Shown: positions 42,866 to 52,684, counted from the first letter of the stretch. The stretch is 64,000 nt of DNA from an uncultured Pelagibacteraceae bacterium (GCA_902558435.1 CACEDU010000005.1:1-64000), one strand, 5' to 3'. Program-made: numbers and translations. The notes: generated by a model not told the origin, from the sequence alone.

Positions 42866-44375
42866 CTTTGAAAAAAATCTTGAACAGGCACTTAATAACG
42901 CAAAAAGATTAACGGATAAAATTTTAATTGATGGCAAATTAATATCTGCTCAAACAAATAATAAGATACCGGTATTAAATCCAAGCACAGGTGACAATAT
43001 TGGATCTGCTCCTCAGTGTGATAAAAATGATGTAAATATTGCAGTTGAGTCAGCATACAAAGCTTTTCAAAAATGGAAAAAAATACCAGCAAGAGAAAGA
43101 GGAAAAATGGTTGCTGCTGGTGCAAAAAGATTAGAGGAAAGAAAGTCTGAAATTGAAACTTTATTATCATTAGATACAGGTAATGCTTTAAGAACACAGG
43201 CTATACCAGAAACGGCTGCTTCCATTGAACTTACAAATATGTTTGCAGGTTTATCTGGAGAGCTAAAAGGAGAAAATTATCCTACCAATATTCCAAACAG
43301 TATTCATTATACTACCAGAGATCCAATAGGGGTTGTTTGTGCAATCGTCCCTTGGAATGCACCATTATTTTTAACAGTTGCAAAAATCGCTCCAGCTATT
43401 GTAGCAGGAAACAGTGTTGTTTTAAAAACTGCTGAACAAGCTCCATTTTGCGCACTTTTATTATCAGAGATATTTCAACAAGAACTTCCTCCGGGTGTTT
43501 TAAATGTAATCTCAGGTTATGGAGAAGAGTGTGGTGAACCTTTGGTAACTCATGAAAAAGTCAGAAAAGTAACGTTTACAGGATCTTTTGCTGTTGGAAA
43601 GATTATAGCACAAAAAGCTGCCCCTAAATTGTGCCCAGTTACTCTAGAACTTGGAGGAAAAAATCCAAATATAATAATGAGTGATGCAGATTTAGATATT
43701 GCAATTCAAGGGGTTATTGATGGAATGAGATATACTCGACAAGGACAAGCATGTACTGCTGGATCAAGAGTTTATATTCAGGAAAAAATTTATGACAAAG
43801 TACTAAATGGAGTTGTTGAAAAATTAAGTAAATTAAAAATGGGAAATGCTCTAGATGAAAGTTCTGATATTGGAGCAATTATTTCTGAAGAACAGCTTAA
43901 ACGAACTTTACATTATATGAATATTGCAAAAAAAAACTCTACAACCAAAGTTGTACACGGTGGCAATCAATCAACAGGTGGTGATTATAAAAACGGATTC
44001 TTTTATGAACCTACATTGATGTCAGGTGTTCCAGTAAGCTCTCCAGTTTGTCAAGAAGAAATATTTGGTCCTGTTGCTTGTGCTATACCATTTAAAACAT
44101 TTGATGAAGTAATGAACAGCGCAAATAACACACCGTTTGGATTATCAGCAGTATTGTGGACACAAAATTTATCTAGAGCTTTACAGTTTGTTGAAGAAAT
44201 TGAAGCAGGTTTTGTCCAAGTAAATCAATGTGTAGCGCCTAGAGCAAATGTTTCATATGGTGGTTTAAAAATGAGTGGGCTAGGAAAAGAGTACGCCTTT
44301 GATAGTATGATAAATCATTTTACTCAAAGTAAAACGGTTTTGATTAATAGAGGAAAATCAAATATAGATATTTAA
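42858..44375 (+). CDS. NAD(P)-dependent aldehyde dehydrogenase
   Basis: The 505-residue protein has VPWNAPLFLTVAKIAPAIVA, the general-base Glu in TLELGGKNPNI and the catalytic Cys in GQACTAGSR. It oxidises an aldehyde to an acid; the exact aldehyde is unknown. It is followed by the HIBADH-like gene after 2 bp and belongs to the SDR-ALDH-HIBADH set preceding the TRAP transporter. Confidence 0.92.
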   Translation: MSNFEKNLEQALNNAKRLTDKILIDGKLISAQTNNKIPVLNPSTGDNIGSAPQCDKNDVNIAVESAYKAFQKWKKIPARERGKMVAAGAKRLEERKSEIETLLSLDTGNALRTQAIPETAASIELTNMFAGLSGELKGENYPTNIPNSIHYTTRDPIGVVCAIVPWNAPLFLTVAKIAPAIVAGNSVVLKTAEQAPFCALLLSEIFQQELPPGVLNVISGYGEECGEPLVTHEKVRKVTFTGSFAVGKIIAQKAAPKLCPVTLELGGKNPNIIMSDADLDIAIQGVIDGMRYTRQGQACTAGSRVYIQEKIYDKVLNGVVEKLSKLKMGNALDESSDIGAIISEEQLKRTLHYMNIAKKNSTTKVVHGGNQSTGGDYKNGFFYEPTLMSGVPVSSPVCQEEIFGPVACAIPFKTFDEVMNSANNTPFGLSAVLWTQNLSRALQFVEEIEAGFVQVNQCVAPRANVSYGGLKMSGLGKEYAFDSMINHFTQSKTVLINRGKSNIDI

Positions 44376-44377
44376 AT

Positions 44378-45304
44378 ATGACAGATCAAATAGCTTTTAT
44401 TGGTGTTGGAAACATGGGTAACCCAATGGCAGATCAATTAGTTAAAGCTGGTAAAAAAGTTAAAGTCTACGATGTTTCACCAGAAATGATAAAAAAAGCC
44501 AAAGATGCTAATTTAGATGTGGTTGATACATTAGATGAGGTCCTTGAGGGTGCAAATTTTGTAATCTCAATGTTACCTGAAGGCAAACATGTAAAATCTC
44601 TTTTTTTAGGAGACAAAGGTATTATTGATAAAATTTCAAAGGATGCTCTCATAATTGACTGTTCAACAATTGATATTGAAACTTCTTTATTACTAGGCAA
44701 GGAAGCAAAAAATAGAGGAATTAAAATGATTGATGCGCCCGTTACAGGAGGTGTTATGGGAGCAAGAGTAGGTAAATTAAATTTTTTAGTTGGTGGAGAT
44801 GATGAAGCTGTAAATTTAGCTAAACCATTAATGGATATTATGGGGCAAAAAATTTTACATGCTGGACCACAGGGAAGTGGAGTTGGAGTAAAAATTTGTA
44901 ACAATATGTCTTTAGGAATTTCAATGATAGCAGCATCAGAGGCACTAATGTTGGCAAAAAGACTAAAGATGGATTTAAAAAAAGTTCATGAAATTATGAA
45001 AAATGCTTCTGGAAATAATTGGGCTTTATCAACTTATACACCGCTGCCAAATTTAACAGATGGCGTTCCCTCTAATAACAAATATAGACCAGGCTTTTCT
45101 GCGGCCATGATGACTAAAGATTTAAAGTTAGCTAATGATGCTGCAAAATCTGTAAATGCGTCAACACCTCTAGGAAAACATGCCTTAGATATATTTAATG
45201 AATTTTGTGAGGGTGGTGATAGCGAAACAGATTATTCAGGTATATCAAAAAAAATTGGTGGAGATGCTTGGGATTATCCCTTTGATCCTAAGGGTAAGAA
45301 ATAG
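44378..45304 (+). CDS. 3-hydroxyisobutyrate dehydrogenase-family protein
   Basis: The 308-residue beta-hydroxyacid dehydrogenase has FIGVGNMGNPMADQLVKAGK, the substrate-binding DAPVTGGVMGARVG and the catalytic Lys in GVKICNNMSLG. It oxidises 3-hydroxyisobutyrate or reduces tartronate semialdehyde. With the two upstream dehydrogenases it suggests stepwise oxidation of a hydroxylated acid. The TRAP binding protein begins 115 bp downstream. Confidence 0.9.
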   Translation: MTDQIAFIGVGNMGNPMADQLVKAGKKVKVYDVSPEMIKKAKDANLDVVDTLDEVLEGANFVISMLPEGKHVKSLFLGDKGIIDKISKDALIIDCSTIDIETSLLLGKEAKNRGIKMIDAPVTGGVMGARVGKLNFLVGGDDEAVNLAKPLMDIMGQKILHAGPQGSGVGVKICNNMSLGISMIAASEALMLAKRLKMDLKKVHEIMKNASGNNWALSTYTPLPNLTDGVPSNNKYRPGFSAAMMTKDLKLANDAAKSVNASTPLGKHALDIFNEFCEGGDSETDYSGISKKIGGDAWDYPFDPKGKK

Positions 45305-45419
45305 TTACTATTAAACTTCAGGTTGTAAATGCAACAATTTATCGTTTTACATTTGTATCTCAATGAGTTTTACTCCCTTCATTATTAAGTCTTAATAACA
45401 ATAAAGAGAGGGATATATA

Positions 45420-46508
45420 ATGAAAAAAATCACTTCAATGATTTTAGCTTTAGTATTTGCAGTTTCAGTAATTGGATCTGCTTCTGCTAAAACATTAAAA
45501 ATCCAACTTACTTTTCCTAAAACATCATACGATGGACAAATCGTAAAAATGTGGACTGACAGAGTAACAAAATTAACTCGTGGAGAGTTAAAATTTGAGC
45601 TTCTTTCAAAAGGTGAAGTTGTTGGTATGAAAGAAACACTAGAAGCTGTTGACAAAGGTCTAGTAGATGGTGGTGCAGCATGGACTCACTACTGGTCAAA
45701 CTATCACCCAGCTGCGATGTTATTTGGTTCGCCAGTTGCTGGTGGAGGAATTGGCTTAAGTACTAAATCTTGGTTAGCATGGTACTTCGACAATGGTGGT
45801 AAAGAGTTATACGACCAATTGTGGAGCGAGATGGGAATGAATGTTAAAGGTTTCGTGATGGCATCATCTGGACCAGAAGCATTAGGTTGGTTTAAAGAGC
45901 CGATCAAGAATATGGATGATTTCAGAAAATACAGATTTAGAACTCCTCCAGGAATTCCAGGACAAACATACAAAGATATCGGAATTGCATCAGTATCTCT
46001 ATCAGGTGGTGATATTTTACCAGCGCTTGAAAAAGGAACAATTGATGCTGCAGAGTGGTGTTGTCCAAAACCAGACTCAGTATTTGGTTTCCAAAAAGTT
46101 CTTAAAAACTATTATCTACAAGGTCTTCACCAAAACGTTGTAAATGGAGACATTTACATAAATGGTGATGTTTATAATTCTTTAACGGATCATCAAAAAT
46201 ATGCAATGGAAGTTGCATCTGAAGCTATGATCACAAGAAATATTACAAACAGAGCTGTAGAAAATGGAAAAGCGTTAATTGATCTTACTCAAAATCATGG
46301 TGTAAAACTATGGGATACACCAGCTGATTATTTCACTGAGTACATGAACGCTGCTCAAGCTACTCTTAAAAAGAATGCAGCAGAGAATGCTTTCTTTAAA
46401 CAAGTTTACGAGCACATGACTGAGCACGCAAAAGTTGTAGTACCTTTTATTGCACAAATGGAAACATCTGATGCATCAATTGGATCTGCATTTGCAGCAC
46501 AACAATAA
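45420..46508 (+). CDS. dctP: TRAP transporter periplasmic binding protein
   Basis: The 362-residue protein has a signal peptide (residues 1-23, SASA) and belongs to the DctP group related to the keto-acid-binding TakP and 'mannitol/chloroaromatic' annotations, by the GGDILPALEKGTIDAAEW block. The WCCPKPD sequence after it differs from the usual WVGPYND. A GAGAGGG ribosome site precedes the ATG. It likely captures an organic acid in the periplasm. A strong terminator-like hairpin follows its stop. Confidence 0.92.
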   Translation: MKKITSMILALVFAVSVIGSASAKTLKIQLTFPKTSYDGQIVKMWTDRVTKLTRGELKFELLSKGEVVGMKETLEAVDKGLVDGGAAWTHYWSNYHPAAMLFGSPVAGGGIGLSTKSWLAWYFDNGGKELYDQLWSEMGMNVKGFVMASSGPEALGWFKEPIKNMDDFRKYRFRTPPGIPGQTYKDIGIASVSLSGGDILPALEKGTIDAAEWCCPKPDSVFGFQKVLKNYYLQGLHQNVVNGDIYINGDVYNSLTDHQKYAMEVASEAMITRNITNRAVENGKALIDLTQNHGVKLWDTPADYFTEYMNAAQATLKKNAAENAFFKQVYEHMTEHAKVVVPFIAQMETSDASIGSAFAAQQ

Positions 46509-46520
46509 GTAACTTTATAA

Positions 46521-46551
46521 AAAACGGGGATTTTACTAATCCCCGTTTTTT
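46521..46551 (+). terminator. Terminator-like hairpin after the TRAP SBP gene
   Basis: AAAAACGGGGATT at 46521-46533 pairs exactly with AATCCCCGTTTTT at 46539-46551 (13 bp, 5-base loop), followed by more T. It lies between dctP and the small permease gene, so the binding protein is probably made in excess over the membrane subunits. Confidence 0.87.
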
Positions 46552-46584
46552 TAATAATTTAAATTTAAATAATATACTTGTTCA

Positions 46585-47241
46585 ATGGTTGATAAAGATA
46601 CAGAACCAAAAGTTAAAGAAAATCTTGATATTACTGACGAATTAATTGCTGAAAGAAGAACAAGTACAAAAATGCCTGAGGACATGACTCCTTGGATGGC
46701 AAAAACAGTCGAATTTATTGATTCAAAAATGCTTTTATCAGGCAAAATAATAATGTGGATCACAATTCCACTTATTTATGCAATGATACATGAAGTAATT
46801 GGAAGACATTTTTTTAATAGACCTACACTTTGGTCTTTTGATATTAGCAGAATGCTAGCAGGGGCTTTGTTCATGCTTGGTGCAGCATATACATTATCAA
46901 AAGGTATTCATATAAGAGCTGACTTTCTCTACAGAAATTGGACAGTTAAAAATCAGGCTAGAGTTGATCTATTTTTATATCTTTTATTTTTTATACCAGG
47001 TTTCTTAGTATTTTTTTATGTAAGTTTTGATTATGCTTACACATCAATTTGTGGAAGATCAAATCTTGAAGAATGTTTAGGTGGAAAAGTAAGAATTCAA
47101 AGAGCGATGGACACTACATGGATGCCAATAATGTGGCCATTAAAAAGTTGTATGCCAATTGGAGCCTTTTTACTTTTAGTTCAAGGTTTTTCTGAAATAC
47201 TTAAAACATATTATGCTTTTGTGAAAGGAAGATGGCCTTAA
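46585..47241 (+). CDS. dctQ: TRAP transporter small permease (DctQ)
   Basis: The 218-residue protein has four membrane segments (from about residue 52), with family sequence GRHFFNRPTLWSFDISRMLAG and YTLSKGIHIRADFLY. It has a charged N-terminal extension of about 50 residues ahead of the first segment, longer than usual. It overlaps the large permease gene by 10 bases. Confidence 0.9.
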   Translation: MVDKDTEPKVKENLDITDELIAERRTSTKMPEDMTPWMAKTVEFIDSKMLLSGKIIMWITIPLIYAMIHEVIGRHFFNRPTLWSFDISRMLAGALFMLGAAYTLSKGIHIRADFLYRNWTVKNQARVDLFLYLLFFIPGFLVFFYVSFDYAYTSICGRSNLEECLGGKVRIQRAMDTTWMPIMWPLKSCMPIGAFLLLVQGFSEILKTYYAFVKGRWP

Positions 47242-48572
47242 TGGAATTCTTTTCACCAGAAATAATCGGCGCAATAATGATTGGTTGCATGTTGTTTGCA
47301 ATTTTTGTTGGATTTCCTATTTCATTTACGTTGATTTTTTTAGGTCTTGTTTTTGGTTATTGGGGCTTTGGAAAGTTAGTTTTCTATTTAATGACCTTGC
47401 AATTTAATATGATAATGACCGAGAATACTCTGGCCGCCGTTCCACTCTTTATATTTATGGGAATTTTGATGGAGCAAGCTGGATTGATGGAAAGATTATT
47501 TAACGCGGTACAATTAATGCTCTCAAAAACTAGAGGTGCATTATTTTATGCTGTTATGTTTGTATCAACTATTTTTGCAGCAGCAACTGGGATTGTTGGA
47601 GCATCTGTCACAATTTTGGGAATTATGGCTGGAAAAACTATGATCAGGACAGGATATGACACCAGACTTTCAGCGGGTCTAATTTGTGCTGGAGGTACGT
47701 TAGGAATTTTAATTCCTCCAAGCATTATGTTAGTTGTTATGGGTCCTGTATTAGAAATACCAGTTACAGATTTATTCGCAGCAGCAATCATCCCAGGAAT
47801 TCTTTTAGCATTTTTGTATGCCGCTTACACAACGTTAAGATGTTTTTTAAATCCTAAACTTGGTCCTGTATTGCCAGCTTCAGAACGACCAAAAAATATG
47901 GCTAAGGTTTGGTATGAGTTTTTAATGGGTTTAATTCCTCCTGCAGGTTTAGTTTTCTTTGCCTTAGGAAGTATTTTATTTGGTCTTGCAACTCCAACTG
48001 AAGGTGCCGGCATGGGAGCTTTTGGAGCAATACTTTTAGCACTGGCATATAAAAAACTTACTTATCATGGTCTAAAAGAAGCTCTATTGAAAACATTAGA
48101 GATAACAGCATTAATTATGTTTTTAGTTGCGGCCTCAAATTTCTTTGGTGCCGTATTTTCAAAATTAGGAACTCCATCTCTATTAACAGACTTCTTATTA
48201 AATCTTGATGTAAATAAATATGTGATTTTAGCGATTATAATGGCTGCAATATTTTTACTAGGTTGGCCTTTAGAATGGGTTCCAATAGTATTAATTGTTT
48301 TACCAATAGTTCTACCTTTAATTTTAGAATTAGGTTTTAACTTAACTTGGTTTGCTATTCTTGTAGCTGTCAATTTACAAACCGCCTGGCTATCTCCACC
48401 TGTAGCTTTATCAGCTTATTTCTTAAAAGGTGTCGTTCCTCAATGGGATTTAAAAGATATATATTTAGGTATGATGCAATTTATGGTTATTCAATTAATT
48501 GGCTTAATATTAATTATTATATTTCCCCAAATAGCATTATGGTTGCCAAGTATAATGTATCCTAGCCCTTAG
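47232..48572 (+). CDS. dctM: TRAP transporter large permease (DctM)
   Basis: The 446-residue protein has about twelve membrane segments and is the sodium-coupled channel of the TRAP system. Seen: AAVPLFIFMGILMEQAGLME, GGTLGILIPPSIMLVVMG and GATPTEGAG-like LATPTEGAGMGAFGA. It completes the DctPQM set. Its last 11 bases overlap the 3' end of the convergent EamA gene. Confidence 0.94.
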   Translation: MALMEFFSPEIIGAIMIGCMLFAIFVGFPISFTLIFLGLVFGYWGFGKLVFYLMTLQFNMIMTENTLAAVPLFIFMGILMEQAGLMERLFNAVQLMLSKTRGALFYAVMFVSTIFAAATGIVGASVTILGIMAGKTMIRTGYDTRLSAGLICAGGTLGILIPPSIMLVVMGPVLEIPVTDLFAAAIIPGILLAFLYAAYTTLRCFLNPKLGPVLPASERPKNMAKVWYEFLMGLIPPAGLVFFALGSILFGLATPTEGAGMGAFGAILLALAYKKLTYHGLKEALLKTLEITALIMFLVAASNFFGAVFSKLGTPSLLTDFLLNLDVNKYVILAIIMAAIFLLGWPLEWVPIVLIVLPIVLPLILELGFNLTWFAILVAVNLQTAWLSPPVALSAYFLKGVVPQWDLKDIYLGMMQFMVIQLIGLILIIIFPQIALWLPSIMYPSP

Positions 48573-49461
48573 CTTTTTTATTAAGTTGAGGAATAATTGT
48601 TCCTACTAAAATAATTATTAAGGATATAAATATATTAATGGATATTGTAGAACCCAAAACTATCCATGACATTGTAGCACCAATAGGACCAGTTAAAGGA
48701 TACATTAAACTAATTCTACCGATAGGTGCTCTTCTTAAAGCAAAGTTATAAAATAAATAAGCTCCAAAAGTTATAAAAGATAATGTTATGGCTGCAAGAA
48801 CTGGAGGACTTAAATTTAGATAATTATTATATTTAAAACTACTATCAGGCCACAATATAAAAAGTATTAGAACAGATAAGATTGCTCCAATCATGTATTG
48901 AAAAGTATTAACACCCAATTGATTTACTTTGGTTTGCATAAAACGTCTTCCAAGTACTTCATTAATAGAAACACACATCATTCCTAAAAATATAATAAAA
49001 TCCCCTAAATAATTTCCGCCTCCAATTTTCTTTTGGGTTGATAATAAAATTAAAGTTCCAATAATTGTAATAAATGCTCCAATTATTACTTTAATTTCAA
49101 TTTTTTCTTTTAAAAAAATTCTTGCTACAAAAGGCTGCCAAATAGGAAGTGTACTTATTAAAGCAACACCACTTACCGGAGAAGTTAGCAACAGTCCTAT
49201 ATGAAAACTAAGAGTTACCAAAAAAGGATTTAGTAGACCCATTAAAAAAGGAGTTAATCCAATTTTTTTAATAGATAAATCTACTCTCATTAAAAGTGCA
49301 AATATTAACATTAAAATAAATGCTAAAGAGAATCGAACTGCCATTAAATCCATTACATAAAACTCTTGTAGTGCTAATTTTACAAATGGAGGACCAGAGC
49401 CAAAGCCTATAACAGCAATGAACATTGAAATGTAACCAATATTACTTTTTAAAAAACTCAT
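48562..49461 (-). CDS. EamA/DMT-family transporter
   Basis: The 299-residue protein has about ten membrane segments in two EamA repeats, with FGSGPPFVKLALQEFYVMDL at the start and RRAPIGRISLMYPLTGPIGA in the second repeat. It is probably a metabolite exporter or importer of unknown specificity. It is divergent from the NCS1 permease gene across 64 bp. Confidence 0.9.
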   Translation of the reverse strand: MSFLKSNIGYISMFIAVIGFGSGPPFVKLALQEFYVMDLMAVRFSLAFILMLIFALLMRVDLSIKKIGLTPFLMGLLNPFLVTLSFHIGLLLTSPVSGVALISTLPIWQPFVARIFLKEKIEIKVIIGAFITIIGTLILLSTQKKIGGGNYLGDFIIFLGMMCVSINEVLGRRFMQTKVNQLGVNTFQYMIGAILSVLILFILWPDSSFKYNNYLNLSPPVLAAITLSFITFGAYLFYNFALRRAPIGRISLMYPLTGPIGATMSWIVLGSTISINIFISLIIILVGTIIPQLNKKAKG

Positions 49462-49525
49462 GTATTAATATCTTACTGTTATCACTTTTATAGACATATA
49501 AAAATATTAGTTTAGAATCTTTAAA

Positions 49526-50977
49526 GTGAGTCAAAATATAGAATTAAAAAATTTTGAATTAGCTACAGTTAATCCAAGTAACAAAACATGGACTTCGGCA
49601 GATTTATTCTGTTATTGGGCAAATAGTATTCAAACTATTGCTGGATTTGCTCTTATATCTTCTTTGTATTTAATCTATAATTTAAGTTCTTATTTAGTTT
49701 TATCTTCCTCAATAGCTGCATCAATTCTTGTATATTTTTTTATTTCTTTAATTGGTCACCCATCCCAAAAACACGGATTACCTTTTCCAGTTTTGATGAG
49801 AATGTCCATGGGCCTAAATGGTGCTAGATATTTAAGTTTATTAAGATCAATTGTTGGAATTTTTATGTTTGGAATACAAACATACTTTATATCCAAATCT
49901 ATAACATACCTAACAAGAATTATTATTTATTACATATTCGACCCACAAATTTTAGAAAGTGAATTTGTTTTAGAATTTTTTCTAGGCTTAAATGTTATAG
50001 ATTGGTTTTCATTAATAGTAACATTTTTCATTCAATTTTTTTTATTTACGAATGGTCAAAGATATAATCAAGGATTTTTAAAATTCTCTGCAATATTTGT
50101 TTACTTCGGTTTAATTTTCTTTTTTGTTATGCTTATTGCTGAAAATAGCACTCAAATATTTCAATCACTAAAATCTAATACAACTAGTGCAAATTTGATT
50201 TCTAAATCAAATGTAATGCCCTTTTTTATTCTCACAGGGACAATTTTTTCATATTTTTCCATTGTGCTTTTGAATTATGGAGATTTTTCAAGATATGTAA
50301 AAACTAGCAGAGATCTTAAAATAGGAAATTTATTTTTATTTTTGAATATGATTATCTTTTCCTTTCTTGCGACTACTATTGTAATAGGTGTTGATGTTTT
50401 ATTGAATCAAAAGCTAATCGTAGTTGATCAAATAATGACAAGGCCGATGGATATAATAGGAAAGATTGATAATGTATATCTAACAGTTTATGCATTAATT
50501 TTTATAATATTCTCGTCACTTTCGACAAATTTAATAACTAATTATGTTCCAACACAAAATAGTATAATTAATTTTTTACCTAAAAACTTAGACCTTAAAA
50601 GTGCAGGAATACTAATTTTAATATTTGGACTAATTACAGGCAGTTTGTGGCCACCAATACTAAGCCAAATAGAAATAATAAAATTAATTGATAGTTTAGC
50701 TGCATTTTTTGGACCAATTTTTGGAGTTATCATTGCAGACTACTATCTTGTTAAGAAAGAAAAAGTTAATCACAAAGATCTTTTTTTTATCAGATTAGAA
50801 AACGAGTACATTTATTCAGGTGGATGGAATTATAAAGCGGTATATGCTGTATTAATAGGTTTTATTTTTTCATTTTCAATTATTTGGAATATTAATTTCG
50901 AAGATTTTAAAACATTTTCATGGATTATAGGATTTGTCGTTTCATATATTATGTATTATCTTCTAAATGAAAAATAA
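49526..50977 (+). CDS. NCS1-family nucleobase/cation symporter
   Basis: The 483-residue protein has about twelve membrane segments and the NCS1 signature near the start (NKTWTSADLFCYWANSIQT) and SLIGHPSQKHGLPFPVLMR-type loop. Substrates in this family are uracil, cytosine, allantoin, hydantoin or thiamine. The start is GTG at 49526. The zinc dehydrogenase gene follows after 2 bp. No pyrimidine catabolic gene is next to it, so the cargo is open. Confidence 0.9.
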   Translation: MSQNIELKNFELATVNPSNKTWTSADLFCYWANSIQTIAGFALISSLYLIYNLSSYLVLSSSIAASILVYFFISLIGHPSQKHGLPFPVLMRMSMGLNGARYLSLLRSIVGIFMFGIQTYFISKSITYLTRIIIYYIFDPQILESEFVLEFFLGLNVIDWFSLIVTFFIQFFLFTNGQRYNQGFLKFSAIFVYFGLIFFFVMLIAENSTQIFQSLKSNTTSANLISKSNVMPFFILTGTIFSYFSIVLLNYGDFSRYVKTSRDLKIGNLFLFLNMIIFSFLATTIVIGVDVLLNQKLIVVDQIMTRPMDIIGKIDNVYLTVYALIFIIFSSLSTNLITNYVPTQNSIINFLPKNLDLKSAGILILIFGLITGSLWPPILSQIEIIKLIDSLAAFFGPIFGVIIADYYLVKKEKVNHKDLFFIRLENEYIYSGGWNYKAVYAVLIGFIFSFSIIWNINFEDFKTFSWIIGFVVSYIMYYLLNEK

Positions 50978-50979
50978 TT

Positions 50980-51987
50980 ATGAAAGCTTTAGTTTATACT
51001 GGTGTACAAGAACTTACTTATAGAGATGAACAAGACCCAACAGAAGTAAGTGGAGAAAGTATTCTTAAAGTTCATGCTTCAGGAATTTGTGGATCTGATA
51101 TGCATGCTTACCATGGTAAAGATGAAAGAAGAATCCCGCCCTTAATTCTAGGTCATGAGGTAAGTGGAAAAATACAAAATGGTAAATTCAAAGATAAAAA
51201 TGTTGTATTAAACCCATTAATAACTTGTGGAAAATGTGAATACTGCATGAATGGACGCGAGCATTTATGTCCTAACAGAGTTTTATTAGGCATGAATAGA
51301 CCTTATGAAAGAAGTGGAGTTTTCGCTGAATATGTCTCTACTCCAAATCAAAATATTTATGAAATACCTGATCGTCTAGATTTAAGTGAAGCTACAATTG
51401 CTGAACCTACAGCTGTATCTTTACATGCTGTATTGATGGGTGAGACATCATTAAAAAAACCGCTTAAAGAGTGTCGAACTTTGGTACAAGGTGCTGGAGC
51501 TATTGGATTATTGTGTTCATTAATTCTATCTAAAATAAAGGGAAATAAAAATATTATAATGTCTGATCCAAACAAACTAAGGCTAGATGTTTGTTCAAAA
51601 TACTTCGATGGCAAATTTGTTAGTCCAAATGATAAAGAAGTAAAAGAAAATAGTTTCGATATTGTTTTTGATACAGTTGGATTAGAGGTATCTAGACAAC
51701 AAGCTATTTCTGTGATTAAGCCTGGTGGTAGCATTATTCATATTGGTTTAACACAACCTTCTGGTCATTTTAATTTTAGAAAAGCTACACTTCAGGAAGT
51801 AACATTTATAGGCACTTATTGTTATACTAATAAAGATTTTGAAAAAACAATTAAAATTTTGGCTGATAAAGAAATAGGAGATCTATCTTGGATTGAATAT
51901 CGGGAATTAAAAAAAGGAGCTGAAGCTTTCAAACAAATTCATGATGGCAGTTGTTCTGCTCCAAAAATAGTCTTATTGCCAGAGTAA
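50980..51987 (+). CDS. Zinc-dependent alcohol dehydrogenase
   Basis: The 335-residue medium-chain dehydrogenase has the catalytic-zinc region GICGSDMHAYHG and GHEVSG, the structural-zinc Cys cluster CGKCEYCMNGREHLC and a GAGAIGLLC nucleotide motif. It resembles sorbitol, threonine or galactitol-phosphate dehydrogenases. It is co-transcribed with the NCS1 permease (2-bp gap). The pairing of a nucleobase-type permease with a polyol-type dehydrogenase is unexplained. Confidence 0.9.
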   Translation: MKALVYTGVQELTYRDEQDPTEVSGESILKVHASGICGSDMHAYHGKDERRIPPLILGHEVSGKIQNGKFKDKNVVLNPLITCGKCEYCMNGREHLCPNRVLLGMNRPYERSGVFAEYVSTPNQNIYEIPDRLDLSEATIAEPTAVSLHAVLMGETSLKKPLKECRTLVQGAGAIGLLCSLILSKIKGNKNIIMSDPNKLRLDVCSKYFDGKFVSPNDKEVKENSFDIVFDTVGLEVSRQQAISVIKPGGSIIHIGLTQPSGHFNFRKATLQEVTFIGTYCYTNKDFEKTIKILADKEIGDLSWIEYRELKKGAEAFKQIHDGSCSAPKIVLLPE

Positions 51988-52032
51988 ATACGTAATATTG
52001 AAAAAATAATAAAATTGTCTATAAAAGTTTTA

Positions 52033-52683
52033 ATGAAAAATATTTTATCATCAATAATATTCTCAATTTTTCTTTTTTCATTATCTAATGCTAATGAAAA
52101 AGTAGTATTTGATTTTACTGAAAATGAACTTTCTACTTTAGAAGTGAGGAAAGTAAGAGGCGCTGATGCAAAAACTATTTATACAATTGGAAAAAACAAG
52201 AATGGAAATTATCTAAAAGCAGTAGCAGATAATGCAGCTTCTGGTCTTGGTAAAGAAATAAAAATAGATTTAGACGTCACCCCTTATATTTACATTACAT
52301 GGAAAGTCGAAAAAGATTTAAAAGGAATTAAAGAAAATACAAAAAAAGGACATGATTTTGCTGCAAGAGTTTTTGTTATTAAAAAAACAGGTGCTACGCC
52401 ACTATCAAATAGAGCTATTAATTATGTTTATTCTAGCAACTTAAATATTGATGATTATAAACGAAACCCATATACAAAAAAGTCGATAGATTATGTTTTA
52501 TCCACCACAAAAAATAATTTTGATGAGTGGATTACAGTTAAAGCAAATGTAAAAGAAGATTTTAAAAAACTCCATAAACTAGACGTTAAAGAGTTAGATG
52601 GAGTTGCTATTATGGCAGATACTGATAATTCAAAGATGAAAGCTATAAGTTATTTTCAAAATATTTATTTTTCCTCTGAGTAA
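52033..52683 (+). CDS. DUF3047-family exported protein
   Basis: The 216-residue protein starts at ATG 52033 with a signal peptide (MKNILSSIIFSIFLFSLSNA). It matches the DUF3047 pattern: YITWKVEKDLKG, the FAARVFVI strand, the INYVYSSN segment and the C-terminal DGVAIMADTDNS. A beta-sandwich fold is likely. The function is unknown. An upstream TTG at 52015 is in frame but adds residues ahead of the signal peptide. Confidence 0.85.
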   Translation: MKNILSSIIFSIFLFSLSNANEKVVFDFTENELSTLEVRKVRGADAKTIYTIGKNKNGNYLKAVADNAASGLGKEIKIDLDVTPYIYITWKVEKDLKGIKENTKKGHDFAARVFVIKKTGATPLSNRAINYVYSSNLNIDDYKRNPYTKKSIDYVLSTTKNNFDEWITVKANVKEDFKKLHKLDVKELDGVAIMADTDNSKMKAISYFQNIYFSSE

Positions 52684-52684
52684 T

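Noticed and set aside
44467..44904. 145-residue antisense frame
   Set aside because: Inside the HIBADH-like gene, low-complexity Ser/Pro-rich product; shadow.
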